A stretch of DNA of 64,000 bases from NCBI RefSeq assembly GCF_900186955.1, contig NZ_LT906438.1:558001-622000 (forward strand), in the 5' to 3' direction. The position numbers and the translations under genes are program-made. The notes beneath the pieces are model-generated. The model saw only the letters and a program-made list of their open reading frames with translations. It was not told the DNA's origin and ran no database searches. This DNA comes from Bacillus pumilus (GTDB taxonomy: Bacteria; Bacillota; Bacilli; Bacillales; Bacillaceae). Positions 8,527 to 18,002 of the stretch are shown one piece after another. How positions within the stretch are numbered: the stretch's first letter is position 1; each line of letters starts with the position of its first letter.

Positions 8527-9426
8527 TTATACGTGCTCCTGATGATGCTCTTCTGCACGTGTTTTTAAAGAGAGTAAAATATCTCGCCAAATATCGTCTA
8601 CATCCGTAAGAAAATGTCCCGCTTCATCGATATAATAGGTTTTGACGTTTGGAATGTTAGGAGCCATTTTTTCTATTTCGACAAACGGAGCCATGGAATC
8701 TTCTTTTCCATGCCATACATCAACTGGGATTTGAATATCTTTCATATCGAATGCCCACGGACGCGAGAGTAAATCTGGTTCATGAATACATTCATCCACC
8801 GATTGACGAGTGGCTTCGTGTAAATGTGTCATCATCATCTCTAACTGCTCATCGGTTTGAAGGAATTGACGGTCCCACGGATGTAAATGCTTGTTCCCGT
8901 TTTTAGCCAGCTTCTTAAATTTCTCTGGTTTGTTCTCAATCATTTTCTTCTGGGAACGATAGCTTGCTCTTAATAGCCAAGGAAACTTCTTACTGAGGAA
9001 AAAAGCCAATTTGTTTTCTTTGAGCATACTTTTAGGCGGTTTTCCGTTTTGAAATGGCGTTGTACTTGAAATCAGAGCGGCTGAAAGGACTCGATTCGGC
9101 AATTGATAAGCACAGCCAGCAGCGAATGCGCCGCCTCCAGATACACCCATCACTGAAAAATGGTGAACGCCGAGATGATCTGCTACTTCCAACACATCTT
9201 TTGCCCAATCTAAAATCGTACGGTCAGGTTGAGGGGTAGATAAACCAAATCCTGGTCTGTCTAAACAGATGAGACGAACACCGAGCTCTTTAGAAATGGG
9301 GTCATCATCTAAAAACATCACTCTTGATCCAGGAGTTCCATGAAAAAAGAATACTGGAAACCCTTCAAGATCCCCGTATTCACACAAACCAATATGACGA
9401 CCATCTTTTAAAAGAATGCTATCCAT
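8527..9426 (-). CDS. Alpha/beta fold hydrolase
   Basis: A 299-residue cytoplasmic hydrolase. The oxyanion motif is FFHGTPGSR (about residues 27-35), the nucleophile Ser lies in GVSGGGAF, the acid in GKEDSMAPF, and the His in DEAGHFLTD. The arrangement is that of haloalkane dehalogenase/epoxide hydrolase-like or proline iminopeptidase-like enzymes, so the substrate is open. It lies 56 bases downstream of a MarR-type gene on the same strand and is probably controlled by it. Confidence 0.85.
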   Translation of the reverse strand: MDSILLKDGRHIGLCEYGDLEGFPVFFFHGTPGSRVMFLDDDPISKELGVRLICLDRPGFGLSTPQPDRTILDWAKDVLEVADHLGVHHFSVMGVSGGGAFAAGCAYQLPNRVLSAALISSTTPFQNGKPPKSMLKENKLAFFLSKKFPWLLRASYRSQKKMIENKPEKFKKLAKNGNKHLHPWDRQFLQTDEQLEMMMTHLHEATRQSVDECIHEPDLLSRPWAFDMKDIQIPVDVWHGKEDSMAPFVEIEKMAPNIPNVKTYYIDEAGHFLTDVDDIWRDILLSLKTRAEEHHQEHV

Positions 9427-9482
9427 ACTTTCATCTCCTTAATAGTTTATCTAACTTAAATGTTGGAGAAAGAAACACCGTA

Positions 9483-9935
9483 TTAAAGCGCTTCTTTCGC
9501 AATCTGATAGATTTTTTCGTATAGAGACAATAATGTTTTTAAATCTTCTTTTGGAAGCTTTGCATAATATTTTTGAATGAGGTGCAATTGAATTTCTTCT
9601 GTATTCTTGTGAAAGTCATGACCCTTTTGAGCAAAATCAACAATGATTTCCCGTCGGTTATGTGGATTAATTTCTCGTTTGACATAGCCAAGTTGTTCAA
9701 GCTTTGATACAAGCTGGCTAGCGGCACTTGCCGAAATTGAAAAGTAATCAGCTAGTTCGTTGATTGTTCTTGTTTTTGTCCGTAATAATTCAAGTGTCAG
9801 TTCTTGTTTGGCTGATAAATCTGCATATTCATGTTTTAAAAATCGTTGATACTCTTCTACATAGATGGAGCCTAGTGCATTCGAGTATTCAATGATTTTT
9901 TTACTGTAATGAATGATTTCTGCATCCAATGACAT
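9483..9935 (-). CDS. MarR family transcriptional regulator
   Basis: A regulator of about 150 residues with the MarR winged helix: TINELADYFSISASAASQLV as recognition region, then RREINPHNRREIIV, a wing rich in Arg. Start choice is uncertain. GTG 9938 and ATG 9935 touch the AGAGGTG site, while an in-frame TTG at 9929 has ideal spacing from it. It is the first gene of a unit with the downstream alpha/beta hydrolase. The ligand is unknown. Confidence 0.85.
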   Translation of the reverse strand: MSLDAEIIHYSKKIIEYSNALGSIYVEEYQRFLKHEYADLSAKQELTLELLRTKTRTINELADYFSISASAASQLVSKLEQLGYVKREINPHNRREIIVDFAQKGHDFHKNTEEIQLHLIQKYYAKLPKEDLKTLLSLYEKIYQIAKEAL

Positions 9936-10039
9936 CACCTCTATTCCATTATAGGCAATGTTTATAGTTAAGTGAAGTTAAATATTAAGGTAATTTAAAT
10001 GAAGAAAGGGCATAAGTGATTGTTTCGATGACTTTTTCA

Positions 10040-10095
10040 TTGTATTTTGAATAAGATCCATTTATAATAAAAAAATAAACCAACTGGTCGGTTTT
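10040..10095 (+). promoter_or_regulatory. tetR promoter with downstream TetR-type operator
   Basis: TTGTAT (10040-10045) and TATAAT (10063-10068) are spaced by 17 bases. Just after the predicted start lies the dyad AACCAACTGGTCGGTT (within 10077-10095), typical of operators of TetR/AcrR proteins. Its position would block transcription of the tetR-MFS unit until the regulator binds its ligand. Confidence 0.7.
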
Positions 10096-10140
10096 GAATT
10101 TTCCTGATGAAGAAAAGCAAAATAGAAGGGATTGTGAAAG

Positions 10141-10746
10141 ATGACAAGTACACAAAGCGGGGCTGAAAAGAGCGAGAAGACGAAGCAAAAAATCGTCACC
10201 GCTTCACGTGATTTATTTGCAAAAAAGGGATATTCAGAAACATCTGTGCGAGATATTCTAGAGGCGGCTGAAGTTAGTAAAGGCAATCTTTATCACCATT
10301 TTAAAGGAAAAGAGTTTTTGTTCCTTCATATCATGGAAGAGGATCACCTCTTGATGATGGAGACGTGGCATCAGGAAAAACAAACGATGCACCAGGCCAT
10401 TGATCAGCTCGCAGGATTTGCAGAGCTGCTCAGTCAAATGGGCATTAACTACCCATTAATGAGAGCAAGTGAGGAATTTTGTGCAAGTGCCTTTACATCA
10501 GACGAGGTCATGGAACGGCTGAACAAGATTGATGTCGACTTTGATGATGTGATGAGAGACATCATACTTAAAGGTAACAAAGATGGCAGCTGGTCGATCC
10601 AGCATGTCGAGTCAACGGTGAAAATATTATTATCCGTTTTTTACGGATTAGACGTGTTGTATAAAAATGATCCAATCGAAGAGAAAAAAGAATTACAAAA
10701 ACAAGCGATCTCATTGATTATTCACGGAATCAACCATCATGAGTAA
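10141..10746 (+). CDS. TetR/AcrR family transcriptional regulator
   Basis: A 201-residue repressor. The N-terminal helix-turn-helix is clear (SRDLFAKKGYSETSVRDILE, then KGNLYHHFKGKEFLF); the rest is the ligand-binding domain. It precedes a multidrug MFS gene by 31 bases in the same direction, and an operator-like dyad overlaps its own promoter. A drug-responsive repressor of itself and of the pump is the natural reading. Confidence 0.92.
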   Translation: MTSTQSGAEKSEKTKQKIVTASRDLFAKKGYSETSVRDILEAAEVSKGNLYHHFKGKEFLFLHIMEEDHLLMMETWHQEKQTMHQAIDQLAGFAELLSQMGINYPLMRASEEFCASAFTSDEVMERLNKIDVDFDDVMRDIILKGNKDGSWSIQHVESTVKILLSVFYGLDVLYKNDPIEEKKELQKQAISLIIHGINHHE

Positions 10747-10777
10747 CAATTGAATCAATAAAGGGGAAACAAACATC

Positions 10778-11977
10778 ATGCAAAAACCGATTCGTGAGCA
10801 AAAAGCTGTACTCGTTATTTTATTAAGTAACATATTTATTGCGTTTTTAGGCATTGGTCTTATTATTCCTGTCATGCCGCTATTCATGAATGTGATGCAT
10901 CTAACAGGGAGTACGATGGGATACCTTGTGGCGGCATTTGCTGTGGCTCAGCTCATTGCATCACCTATTGCAGGGAGATGGGTAGACCGTTATGGAAGAA
11001 AGATTATGATTGTGTCAGGACTATTTCTATTTGCGTTATCAGAACTTGTCTTCGGTCTTGGGACACACGTGTATGTGCTGTATTTTGCAAGGCTGCTAGG
11101 CGGTATTAGTGCGGCATTTATCATGCCAGCTGTCACTGCTTATGTCGCTGATATCACGACCATTCAAGAAAGATCAAAGGCAATGGGATATGTGTCAGCG
11201 GCCATTAGTACCGGCTTTATTATTGGTCCTGGGATTGGTGGATTTATCGCAGAATACGGCGTACGCCTGCCATTCTTCTTTGCAGCAGGGATTGCCTTTA
11301 TAGCTGTCATTTCGTCTATGCTTTTGCTAAAGGAGCCATTAACAAAAGAAGAGCGAGCGAAGCAGATGGATCAAGTGAAGGAATCCACCTTCTTTAAGGA
11401 TTTGAAAAAATCGATCCATCCAAGCTATCTCATCGCTTTTATCATTGTGTTTGTCCTCGCGTTTGGACTGTCTGCGTATGAAACGGTCTTCAGCCTGTTT
11501 ACAAATCATAAGTTTGGATTTGGTCCAAAAGATATTGCGGTGATTATTACGGTCAGCTCGATTGTGGCAGTCATCATCCAAGTGCTGGTGTTTGGAAAAC
11601 TCGTAAATACCCTTGGGGAAAAAAGAGTCATTCAGCTATGCTTGATTGTCGGAGCGGTGCTTGCTTTTGTTTCAACTGTTGTCTCAGGCTTTATGGTAGT
11701 CCTCATTGTCACATGTGTGATTTTCTTAGCGTTTGATTTATTGCGTCCAGCATTAACGACCTTCTTATCAAAAATCGCTGGCAATCAACAAGGATTTGTC
11801 GCAGGGATGAACTCTACCTACACAAGCCTAGGTACGATTTTCGGCCCAGCCCTTGGCGGGATTTTATTCGATCAAAATATACATTTCCCATTTCTATTCG
11901 CAGGTGTTGTCTTATTTCTCGGATTAGGCTTAACCCTTATTTGGAAGGGGAAGGCAGAAGAGCCTGCGGCAGAATAA
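10778..11977 (+). CDS. MFS multidrug efflux transporter, Bmr/Blt/NorA-like
   Basis: A 399-residue, 12-helix major facilitator antiporter. Motif A GRWVDRYGRK follows helix 2. Motif C of drug:H+ antiporters is visible as GFIIGPGIGGF in helix 5. The start and the FLGIGLIIPVMPLFMN segment closely resemble Bmr and Blt of B. subtilis. Bmr and Blt are regulated by MerR proteins, whereas here a TetR gene lies directly upstream, so control has been rewired. Exports cationic or amphipathic drugs by family analogy. Confidence 0.9.
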   Translation: MQKPIREQKAVLVILLSNIFIAFLGIGLIIPVMPLFMNVMHLTGSTMGYLVAAFAVAQLIASPIAGRWVDRYGRKIMIVSGLFLFALSELVFGLGTHVYVLYFARLLGGISAAFIMPAVTAYVADITTIQERSKAMGYVSAAISTGFIIGPGIGGFIAEYGVRLPFFFAAGIAFIAVISSMLLLKEPLTKEERAKQMDQVKESTFFKDLKKSIHPSYLIAFIIVFVLAFGLSAYETVFSLFTNHKFGFGPKDIAVIITVSSIVAVIIQVLVFGKLVNTLGEKRVIQLCLIVGAVLAFVSTVVSGFMVVLIVTCVIFLAFDLLRPALTTFLSKIAGNQQGFVAGMNSTYTSLGTIFGPALGGILFDQNIHFPFLFAGVVLFLGLGLTLIWKGKAEEPAAE

Positions 11978-11984
11978 CAGAAAT

Positions 11985-12004
11985 GAGACCTTGAGTGAGG
12001 TCTC
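11985..12004 (+). terminator. Terminator after the MFS gene
   Basis: GAGACC / GGTCTC stem with an eight-base loop and a following run of seven T. Confidence 0.85.
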
Positions 12005-12153
12005 TTTTTTTATGACTGTGGCTTCAGACGATTCAATGCCTGTGCCATTTTTTGATTTTGATGCATAACAATTCTTGTTGCAAAGAGTCACTGCATGCGC
12101 GCATTTTTTTATATATAATGGAAAAAAAGAACATGTTTGGAAAAGGGGGCGCC

Positions 12154-12939
12154 ATGCATCTTTTGGAAAAGCAAAGGACAGCATCGATAAAAGAAGGAAT
12201 TCGCCAGATCGATCCGGCATATCCAGTGTTTGTAGATGCGGTCATGGATGGTTTTATACAAGGGGATCTTTATGTAGATGATGCAGTGCACCCTCGTATT
12301 TATTTTCTCGAAACAGCATGCGGCATTTATTATGTTGCAGGGAAGAGAGAGGAGGAGTTGTCACACTGCTCGGCGTTCATTGTGGATGTTTACGAAAGGC
12401 AGAGAAGACAAAATGGCCGGTTTACCGTATTTTCAGCGAATCAATCAACAGATGTGATGATGAAAAAATGTCTTGGGTCACATCTGAATGAGATGGAAAG
12501 ACATGCGTACGTTTTTTCGCAAGCAAAATCTTATGTTCTTGCGACTCATTCAGGCTACAGAGTAGAGCGGACAAATGAACAGGTGATCAAGGCAAGCAGG
12601 GCTTTTCCTCCTAGCTATTACGAAGCCTATTGGGGGAGAGCGGCGCGCTTCCTATCAAAAGGAATCGGAGTTGCTATCTTAGATGGTGAGAACGTGGTGA
12701 GTGAATGTGTCTCCATTTTTTCAAGTGAAGATCGTGTGGAGATAGATATTTGGACAGAGGAAGCCTGCCGGGGGAAAGGTTTAGCGCAGCTGGCAGGTCA
12801 GCTGATGATCAAGAGTTGTCTTGAAAATAAGAGGACACCGCATTGGGATTGCGATGTCCATCACCTAACTTCGATCAAACTGGCAGAAAAGTTAGGCTTT
12901 CAGCGGACAAAAACCTATCGATTGTTTTACAGCTCATGA
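12154..12939 (+). CDS. GNAT family N-acetyltransferase (ZmaR-like GNAT_acetyltran group)
   Basis: A 261-residue acetyltransferase. The C-terminal half carries the acetyl-CoA fold: VEIDIWTEEACRGKGLAQLA (pyrophosphate loop R-G-K-G-L-A) and HHLTSIKLAEKLGFQRTKTY. The longer N-terminal half matches the two-domain layout of the family that includes the zwittermicin-resistance protein ZmaR. I use ATG 12154 with AAAAGGGGG upstream; the frame is open 34 codons further left without a site. The acceptor is unknown. Its stop overlaps the stop of a convergent GNAT gene by six bases. Confidence 0.78.
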   Translation: MHLLEKQRTASIKEGIRQIDPAYPVFVDAVMDGFIQGDLYVDDAVHPRIYFLETACGIYYVAGKREEELSHCSAFIVDVYERQRRQNGRFTVFSANQSTDVMMKKCLGSHLNEMERHAYVFSQAKSYVLATHSGYRVERTNEQVIKASRAFPPSYYEAYWGRAARFLSKGIGVAILDGENVVSECVSIFSSEDRVEIDIWTEEACRGKGLAQLAGQLMIKSCLENKRTPHWDCDVHHLTSIKLAEKLGFQRTKTYRLFYSS

Positions 12940-13407
12940 TGAGAAGGTTTTGAGATACCAAGCATCCATTGCAGAATGCTCAGAGCCTTCAATCGGTTCT
13001 GAAAGAAGAGAAAAGCCATATCGCTGATAAAGGCCTGTAGCCGCAGTTAATTCCTGGCGGGTTTCTAAATAACATGCTTCATAGTATGTAGAGGCATATT
13101 GCAGCGCCGTATCCATCAGTTTTTTGCCCGCACCTTTTCCTTGTGCCTTTGGACTCAGATAAAGCTTTTGTAATTCACATATTTCGTTAGTAAATGGAGC
13201 AATGCCAACGCCGCCCATAATATCGCCATTCTCTTCAGCAATCCAATAGGCTGCATGAGTCAATGATTGATAGTATTCGAACAGCTGGTCAAGGTGGGGA
13301 TCAGTGTAGGCGGTTCCTTCAATCGCCAGATTCGCCGATTCTAGTGACTGGCGGATAATCGCTGCGATATACGGGTTGTCTTTTTGCTCAATGGGTCTCA
13401 TGTTCAT
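12934..13407 (-). CDS. GNAT family N-acetyltransferase
   Basis: A 157-residue single-domain acetyltransferase. The acetyl-CoA binding segment is LQKLYLSPKAQGKGAGKKLM (Q-G-K-G-A-G), followed by AATGLYQRYGFSLL. ATG 13407 has GGAGGT seven bases upstream, so the 23 extra codons possible further out are unlikely. The substrate is not predictable; amino acids, polyamines or small antibiotics are all possible. Confidence 0.85.
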   Translation of the reverse strand: MNMRPIEQKDNPYIAAIIRQSLESANLAIEGTAYTDPHLDQLFEYYQSLTHAAYWIAEENGDIMGGVGIAPFTNEICELQKLYLSPKAQGKGAGKKLMDTALQYASTYYEACYLETRQELTAATGLYQRYGFSLLSEPIEGSEHSAMDAWYLKTFSS

Positions 13408-13461
13408 TGGAAGTACCTCCATCGTCATAAAATAAAAAAAGAGAAAGTGAGTTGAAACAAC

Positions 13462-13727
13462 ATGTTTTGGCTGCAAACCGCTATTTTTACAATTGTTGTA
13501 TTATGTCTCTCATGGTGGGCAGGGAGAAGAGGCAGAAACCGTCATGCGGGGCTGATCCTCCCTATATGCTTCATTCTATTTGGATTGGTTTTATTGATAG
13601 CCAGTTTCTTCATTGGCAGATGGGAAGGCATGGCACTTAGTATATCAAGCGTCTCTATCGTTCTCTCTTCCATGATTTGTTTGATCATCGTCACAGCGAT
13701 TCAATTTTTAAAAAAAGATGTCCCTTC

Positions 13728-13731
<4 letters not shown>
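13462..13731 (+). CDS. Small integral membrane protein, possibly YesK-like
   Basis: An 89-residue protein with three hydrophobic segments at about residues 3-19, 31-52 and 57-80, joined by a basic loop (AGRRGRNRHAG). It resembles the small YesK-type membrane proteins of bacilli, whose function is unknown. The ribosome site is weak (AAAGTGAG), the start overlaps the upstream end of the previous gene's leader, and the 3' end overlaps the convergent GNAT gene by four bases. Confidence 0.6.
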
Positions 13732-14680
<949 letters not shown>

Positions 14681-14852
14681 TCATTGATTGAACTGATTTT
14701 ATTATATCATTACTTGAAGAGGATACCTTAGTGAATCACGGTGTTGAAGGCATGAAAACGGATGATGAAAAATCCATGTATACTTTGTCTTTTCTTTCTG
14801 ATACAATCGAAATAGAATATATGTTCTCATTTAAGATAAGGGAGTGATGGAA

Positions 14853-15395
14853 TTGAGTCAGAAAAGGAAGCTGCTTTTTTATGGGGCAATGAGTATCGAT
14901 GGCTATTTAGCGAGAGAGGATCACAGGCTCGATTGGTTAATAGGAACAGAGGGCGAAGAAGAAACGAGGTATGATGACTTTTATGCGTCAGTTGATACGC
15001 TGATCATGGGGCGAAATACATATGAGCAGGTTCTACAGCTGTCACCAGATGAGTTTCCTTATGAAGGAAAGACATGTTATATCATGTCACGTACTTTACA
15101 AGACAGTTTGAAAGGAACCCATATCATTCGTGAAGATATCTTATCTTTTATGAAAAAATTAAAACATGAAGAAGGTCAGCATATCTGGATTGTCGGCGGC
15201 GGGGAACTGCTTCAGTTTTTCATAAAAGCAGGATTGGTTGATGAGCTTTATCTTCAAATTGCTCCTGTCATGATTGGGAGAGGCATTCCCCTGTTTTCCC
15301 CAGCGGATATAGAATCCAGGTTTTCATTAAAAGAAGTCAAACAATACAAGCAGATAGCTGAATTGCATTTTGTCTTAAAAGAAGAAGATCACTGA
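14853..15395 (+). CDS. Dihydrofolate reductase family protein (RibD C-terminal-like)
   Basis: About 180 residues of the RibD-C/DHFR fold, probably an NADPH-dependent reductase. Recognisable parts are YGAMSIDGYLAREDHRLDWL at the N-terminus, TLIMGRNTYEQ, and the nucleotide-binding IVGGGELLQFFIKAGLVDEL. Real FolA is elsewhere in bacilli, so this is a paralogue of unknown substrate. Start choice is ambiguous: ATG 14847 sits almost on AAGGGAG, whereas TTG 14853 has proper spacing. Confidence 0.85.
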   Translation: MSQKRKLLFYGAMSIDGYLAREDHRLDWLIGTEGEEETRYDDFYASVDTLIMGRNTYEQVLQLSPDEFPYEGKTCYIMSRTLQDSLKGTHIIREDILSFMKKLKHEEGQHIWIVGGGELLQFFIKAGLVDELYLQIAPVMIGRGIPLFSPADIESRFSLKEVKQYKQIAELHFVLKEEDH

Positions 15396-15409
15396 TTTGA
15401 GGTGGTCTT
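15385..15409 (+). terminator. Terminator after the DHFR-family gene
   Basis: AAGATCAC and GGTGGTCTT pair around an eight-base loop, ending in a run of T. The stem begins within the last codons of the gene. Confidence 0.7.
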
Positions 15410-15429
15410 TTTTTTATGAAACAAACTCG

Positions 15430-15480
15430 TTGACAATCATATATCCTAGTGTTAGGATAAATTTATCCTAGTTTTAGGAT
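15430..15480 (+). promoter_or_regulatory. marR promoter with two tandem 16-bp operators
   Basis: TTGACA (15430-15435) and TAGGAT (15453-15458) are spaced by 17 bases. Two nearly identical dyads, ATCCTAGTGTTAGGAT (15443-15458) and ATCCTAGTTTTAGGAT (15465-15480), differ at one central base and lie 22 bases apart. The first covers the -10 box and the second the transcription start. This is a textbook autorepression layout for the MarR protein encoded 23 bases downstream. Confidence 0.85.
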
Positions 15481-15503
15481 TTCTTAAAAAAGGAGTAGTT
15501 GCC

Positions 15504-15977
15504 ATGGTGCAGCATGAACATGAATTAGACTTAAGGCTATTCCGCGTGTGGATGAAAGCCTATCAAGCTCTTTTTACAAATATTCAAACAGACATTGAAC
15601 GTTATGATATCGGATTTGAAAACTTTCAGATCCTTGAATTGCTTTATAGTAAGGGGCCACATCCCGTACAAAAAATCAGCGACATCCTGTCAATCCCAAG
15701 TGGAAGTATGACATATGTCGTGAACAAACTAGAAAAACAAGAGCTCGTGAAAAGGCAATGTGCGCCCTCTGATAAACGTGTATTTCATGTATTACTGACG
15801 GAAAAAGGAAAGCAATTGTTTGACGACATTTTTCCTAAACACACAGATGTCATTTCACAAAACCTATCCTTTATTGAAAAAGAAGAAAAAGAACAGCTCA
15901 TTGAATTATTAAAAAAAGTCGGTTTAGGTGCAAAACAACTTCACGAAAAGGGGAAACAAGATGACTCTCAGCTTTGA
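15504..15977 (+). CDS. MarR family regulator, MhqR-like
   Basis: A 157-residue repressor. The winged helix comprises VQKISDILSIPSGSMTYVVN and LVKRQCAPSDKRVFHVLLT. The sequence resembles B. subtilis MhqR, the methylhydroquinone-responsive repressor of nitroreductase and dioxygenase genes. The gene overlaps the following nitroreductase by 17 bases. Two tandem dyads at its promoter are the probable binding sites. Sensing of quinones or electrophiles is inferred from the family and the flavoenzyme neighbours; one Cys (RQCAPSD) is present in the wing. Confidence 0.9.
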   Translation: MVQHEHELDLRLFRVWMKAYQALFTNIQTDIERYDIGFENFQILELLYSKGPHPVQKISDILSIPSGSMTYVVNKLEKQELVKRQCAPSDKRVFHVLLTEKGKQLFDDIFPKHTDVISQNLSFIEKEEKEQLIELLKKVGLGAKQLHEKGKQDDSQL

Positions 15978-16584
15978 TACATTGGTACGTGAAAGACGAT
16001 CCGCATCAAATTTTTTGCCAAATATCTCGATATCGAGAGAAGAGCTTAACAGCATTTTTGAAGAGGTCAAAATGGCACCATCTGCTTTTAACTTACAGCA
16101 CACACAATATGTCGTCGTCCAAACAGAAGGTCTCAAAGAACAAGTAAGAGAAGCCGCATTTGGACAATATAAAGTGCATTCCGCCTCAGCAGCGATCATT
16201 GTACTGGGAGACCCAAAGGCTTATCAGCAAGCGGCGAACATTTATGAAGGTCTGAAAATGCTTGGCATTTTAAACACGCAGCAATACGAAGAAATGGTCA
16301 GAGAGACGATGAGCTTTTATGAACAGAGAGGAGCGGATTTTCAGAAAGAAGAGGCAATCCGCAATGCTTCATTATCTGCGATGCTATTTATGCTCGCCGC
16401 CAAAAACAAGGGCTGGGACACGTGCCCAATGATCGGCTTTGACCCTGAAGCAATGAAAAAGGTGCTCAACATCGATTCGGATTTGGTTCCTGTGTTAATG
16501 ATCACACTAGGAAAAGAAAAAGTAGAGAGCAGACAACCGAGAGGCTACCGAAAGCCTGTCTCTGAATTTGTGACATATTTATAA
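15961..16584 (+). CDS. Nitroreductase family protein
   Basis: A 207-residue FMN-dependent NAD(P)H oxidoreductase. FMN-site hallmarks are RERRSASNF near the N-terminus, MAPSAFNLQHTQYVVVQ and, near the end, ITLGKEK. Such enzymes reduce quinones or nitroaromatics by two electrons and so detoxify electrophiles. ATG 15961 follows AAAAGGGG. It overlaps the marR stop and precedes an LLM-type oxidoreductase, consistent with one stress-induced operon. Confidence 0.9.
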   Translation: MTLSFDTLVRERRSASNFLPNISISREELNSIFEEVKMAPSAFNLQHTQYVVVQTEGLKEQVREAAFGQYKVHSASAAIIVLGDPKAYQQAANIYEGLKMLGILNTQQYEEMVRETMSFYEQRGADFQKEEAIRNASLSAMLFMLAAKNKGWDTCPMIGFDPEAMKKVLNIDSDLVPVLMITLGKEKVESRQPRGYRKPVSEFVTYL

Positions 16585-16601
16585 GATAGGGGGTTCCACT
16601 C

Positions 16602-17654
16602 ATGGAACTAGGAATTAGTACATTTGTAGAAACAACACCTGATTTTCAAACAGGAAAAACAGTCAGTCACGCACAGCGTATTCGAGAAGTAGTCGAAGAA
16701 ATTATTTTAGCAGATCAAGTCGGTCTCGATGTATTTGGCGTAGGTGAGCATCATCGACAAGATTTCGCTGCATCGAATCCCGCTGTTGTCTTAGCGGCTG
16801 CAGCAACACAGACAAAGAATATCCGCCTGACAAGTGCAGTGACAGTCCTTTCATCAGCAGATCCTGTTCGTGTCTTTCAGGATTTTGCAACGCTAGATGG
16901 ACTATCAAACGGGCGTGCAGAAATTATGGCAGGCCGTGGTTCATTTATTGAATCATTCCCGCTCTTTGGCTATGACCTTGATGACTATGAAGAATTATTT
17001 GAAGAAAAGCTTGATTTGTTGCTCAAATTACAGCAGTCTGAGCGTGTCACATGGAGCGGAAAGCATCGCCCAGCTATTCAGGATGTTGGGGTGTACCCAA
17101 GACCTGTTCAAGATCCGCTTCCAATCTGGATCGGCAGTGGAGGAAACCGTGAATCTGTCGTACGTGCTGGATTATTGGGACTGCCTTTAGTACTTGCCAT
17201 CATTGGCGGAAGTCCTAGACAGTTCGCACCGCTCGTTCAGCTGTACAAGCAAGCGGCAGTGCACGCTGGACATGACCCTGAGAAATTAACCGTGGCTTCA
17301 CATTCGCATGGATTTGTTGCTGAAGAAACAGAACTGGCAGCAGACCAATTCTTCCCTTCCACACAGCATGTGATGAATACGTTAGCAAGAGAGCGAGGCT
17401 GGGGACCTTATACTCGTTCTACATTTGATGCAGCGAGAACGTTAGAAGGCGCGCTGTATGTAGGAGATTCAGATGCAGTGGCAGAGAAAGTGATTCACCT
17501 AAGAAAAAATGTAGGAATCACACGTTTTATGCTTCATGTACCAGTTGGTTCAATGCCGCATGATCAAGTATTAAAAGCCATTGAGCTATTTGGAAAAGAA
17601 GTCGCTCCTAAAGTAAGAGAAGAGGTTGCCCGCTGGGAAGCAGAGCAAGCATAA
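16602..17654 (+). CDS. LLM class flavin-dependent oxidoreductase
   Basis: A 350-residue luciferase-like monooxygenase of TIM-barrel fold. Signature regions are DVFGVGEHHRQDFAASNPAV, LTSAVTVLSSADPVRVFQDF, NGRAEIMAGRGSF and PIWIGSGGN. It probably uses reduced FMN supplied by the upstream nitroreductase to oxygenate a substrate. This pairing is known for two-component monooxygenases but is inference here. The gene is 17 bases from the nitroreductase, and a strong bidirectional terminator follows. Confidence 0.9.
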   Translation: MELGISTFVETTPDFQTGKTVSHAQRIREVVEEIILADQVGLDVFGVGEHHRQDFAASNPAVVLAAAATQTKNIRLTSAVTVLSSADPVRVFQDFATLDGLSNGRAEIMAGRGSFIESFPLFGYDLDDYEELFEEKLDLLLKLQQSERVTWSGKHRPAIQDVGVYPRPVQDPLPIWIGSGGNRESVVRAGLLGLPLVLAIIGGSPRQFAPLVQLYKQAAVHAGHDPEKLTVASHSHGFVAEETELAADQFFPSTQHVMNTLARERGWGPYTRSTFDAARTLEGALYVGDSDAVAEKVIHLRKNVGITRFMLHVPVGSMPHDQVLKAIELFGKEVAPKVREEVARWEAEQA

Positions 17655-17656
17655 CG

Positions 17657-17696
17657 AAAAAGGTCGATCAAGTGAATAGGCTTGATCGACCTTTTT
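17657..17696. terminator. Strong bidirectional terminator
   Basis: The perfect 16-base inverted repeat AAAAAGGTCGATCAAG / CTTGATCGACCTTTTT around an eight-base loop serves the LLM gene (plus) and the small peptide gene (minus). Confidence 0.95.
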
Positions 17697-17701
17697 GATG
17701 C

Positions 17702-17815
17702 TTAAGGATCAATGACACAAGGTTTCACTGTAGGGCATGAAGCAGCAGAAGCAAGTGGTGTGGTCGTCAAGGTGAAGAGAAAAACAAGTTGAAAACAGAT
17801 GAGCCATTTTTTCAT
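17702..17815 (-). CDS. Small secreted peptide, two cysteines
   Basis: Thirty-seven codons start at ATG 17815, five bases after GGAGGTGA. Residues 1-25 form a good Sec signal peptide (MKKWLICFQLVFLFTLTTTP, then LASA). The mature part is only about 12-13 residues, ASCPTVKPCVIDP, with a Cys-x5-Cys spacing that could close a disulfide loop. I recognise no family. It is divergent from another small secreted protein gene and ends at the bidirectional terminator. A signalling, Phr-like or toxic peptide are all possible; no Rap-type partner is nearby. Confidence 0.65.
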   Translation of the reverse strand: MKKWLICFQLVFLFTLTTTPLASAASCPTVKPCVIDP

Positions 17816-18002
17816 GAAATCACCTCCGTTCACAATTGTTTGACGGAATGAGATGAGGATAAAAGCACAGAAGTATAAAACACTCTCTATCCAACATAAG
17901 ACAATCATATCATAATTTTCAAAAAAATGAAAAAATATCTTATATAAGTACTGAATTATGGTATGGTTATTATGTTCTACAAAAAAAGGGAGGGATTTTT
18001 TT

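Noticed and set aside
17702-17815. Phr-type quorum peptide
   Set aside because: The mature tail lacks the usual pentapeptide form and no Rap phosphatase gene is adjacent, so the label is not supported.
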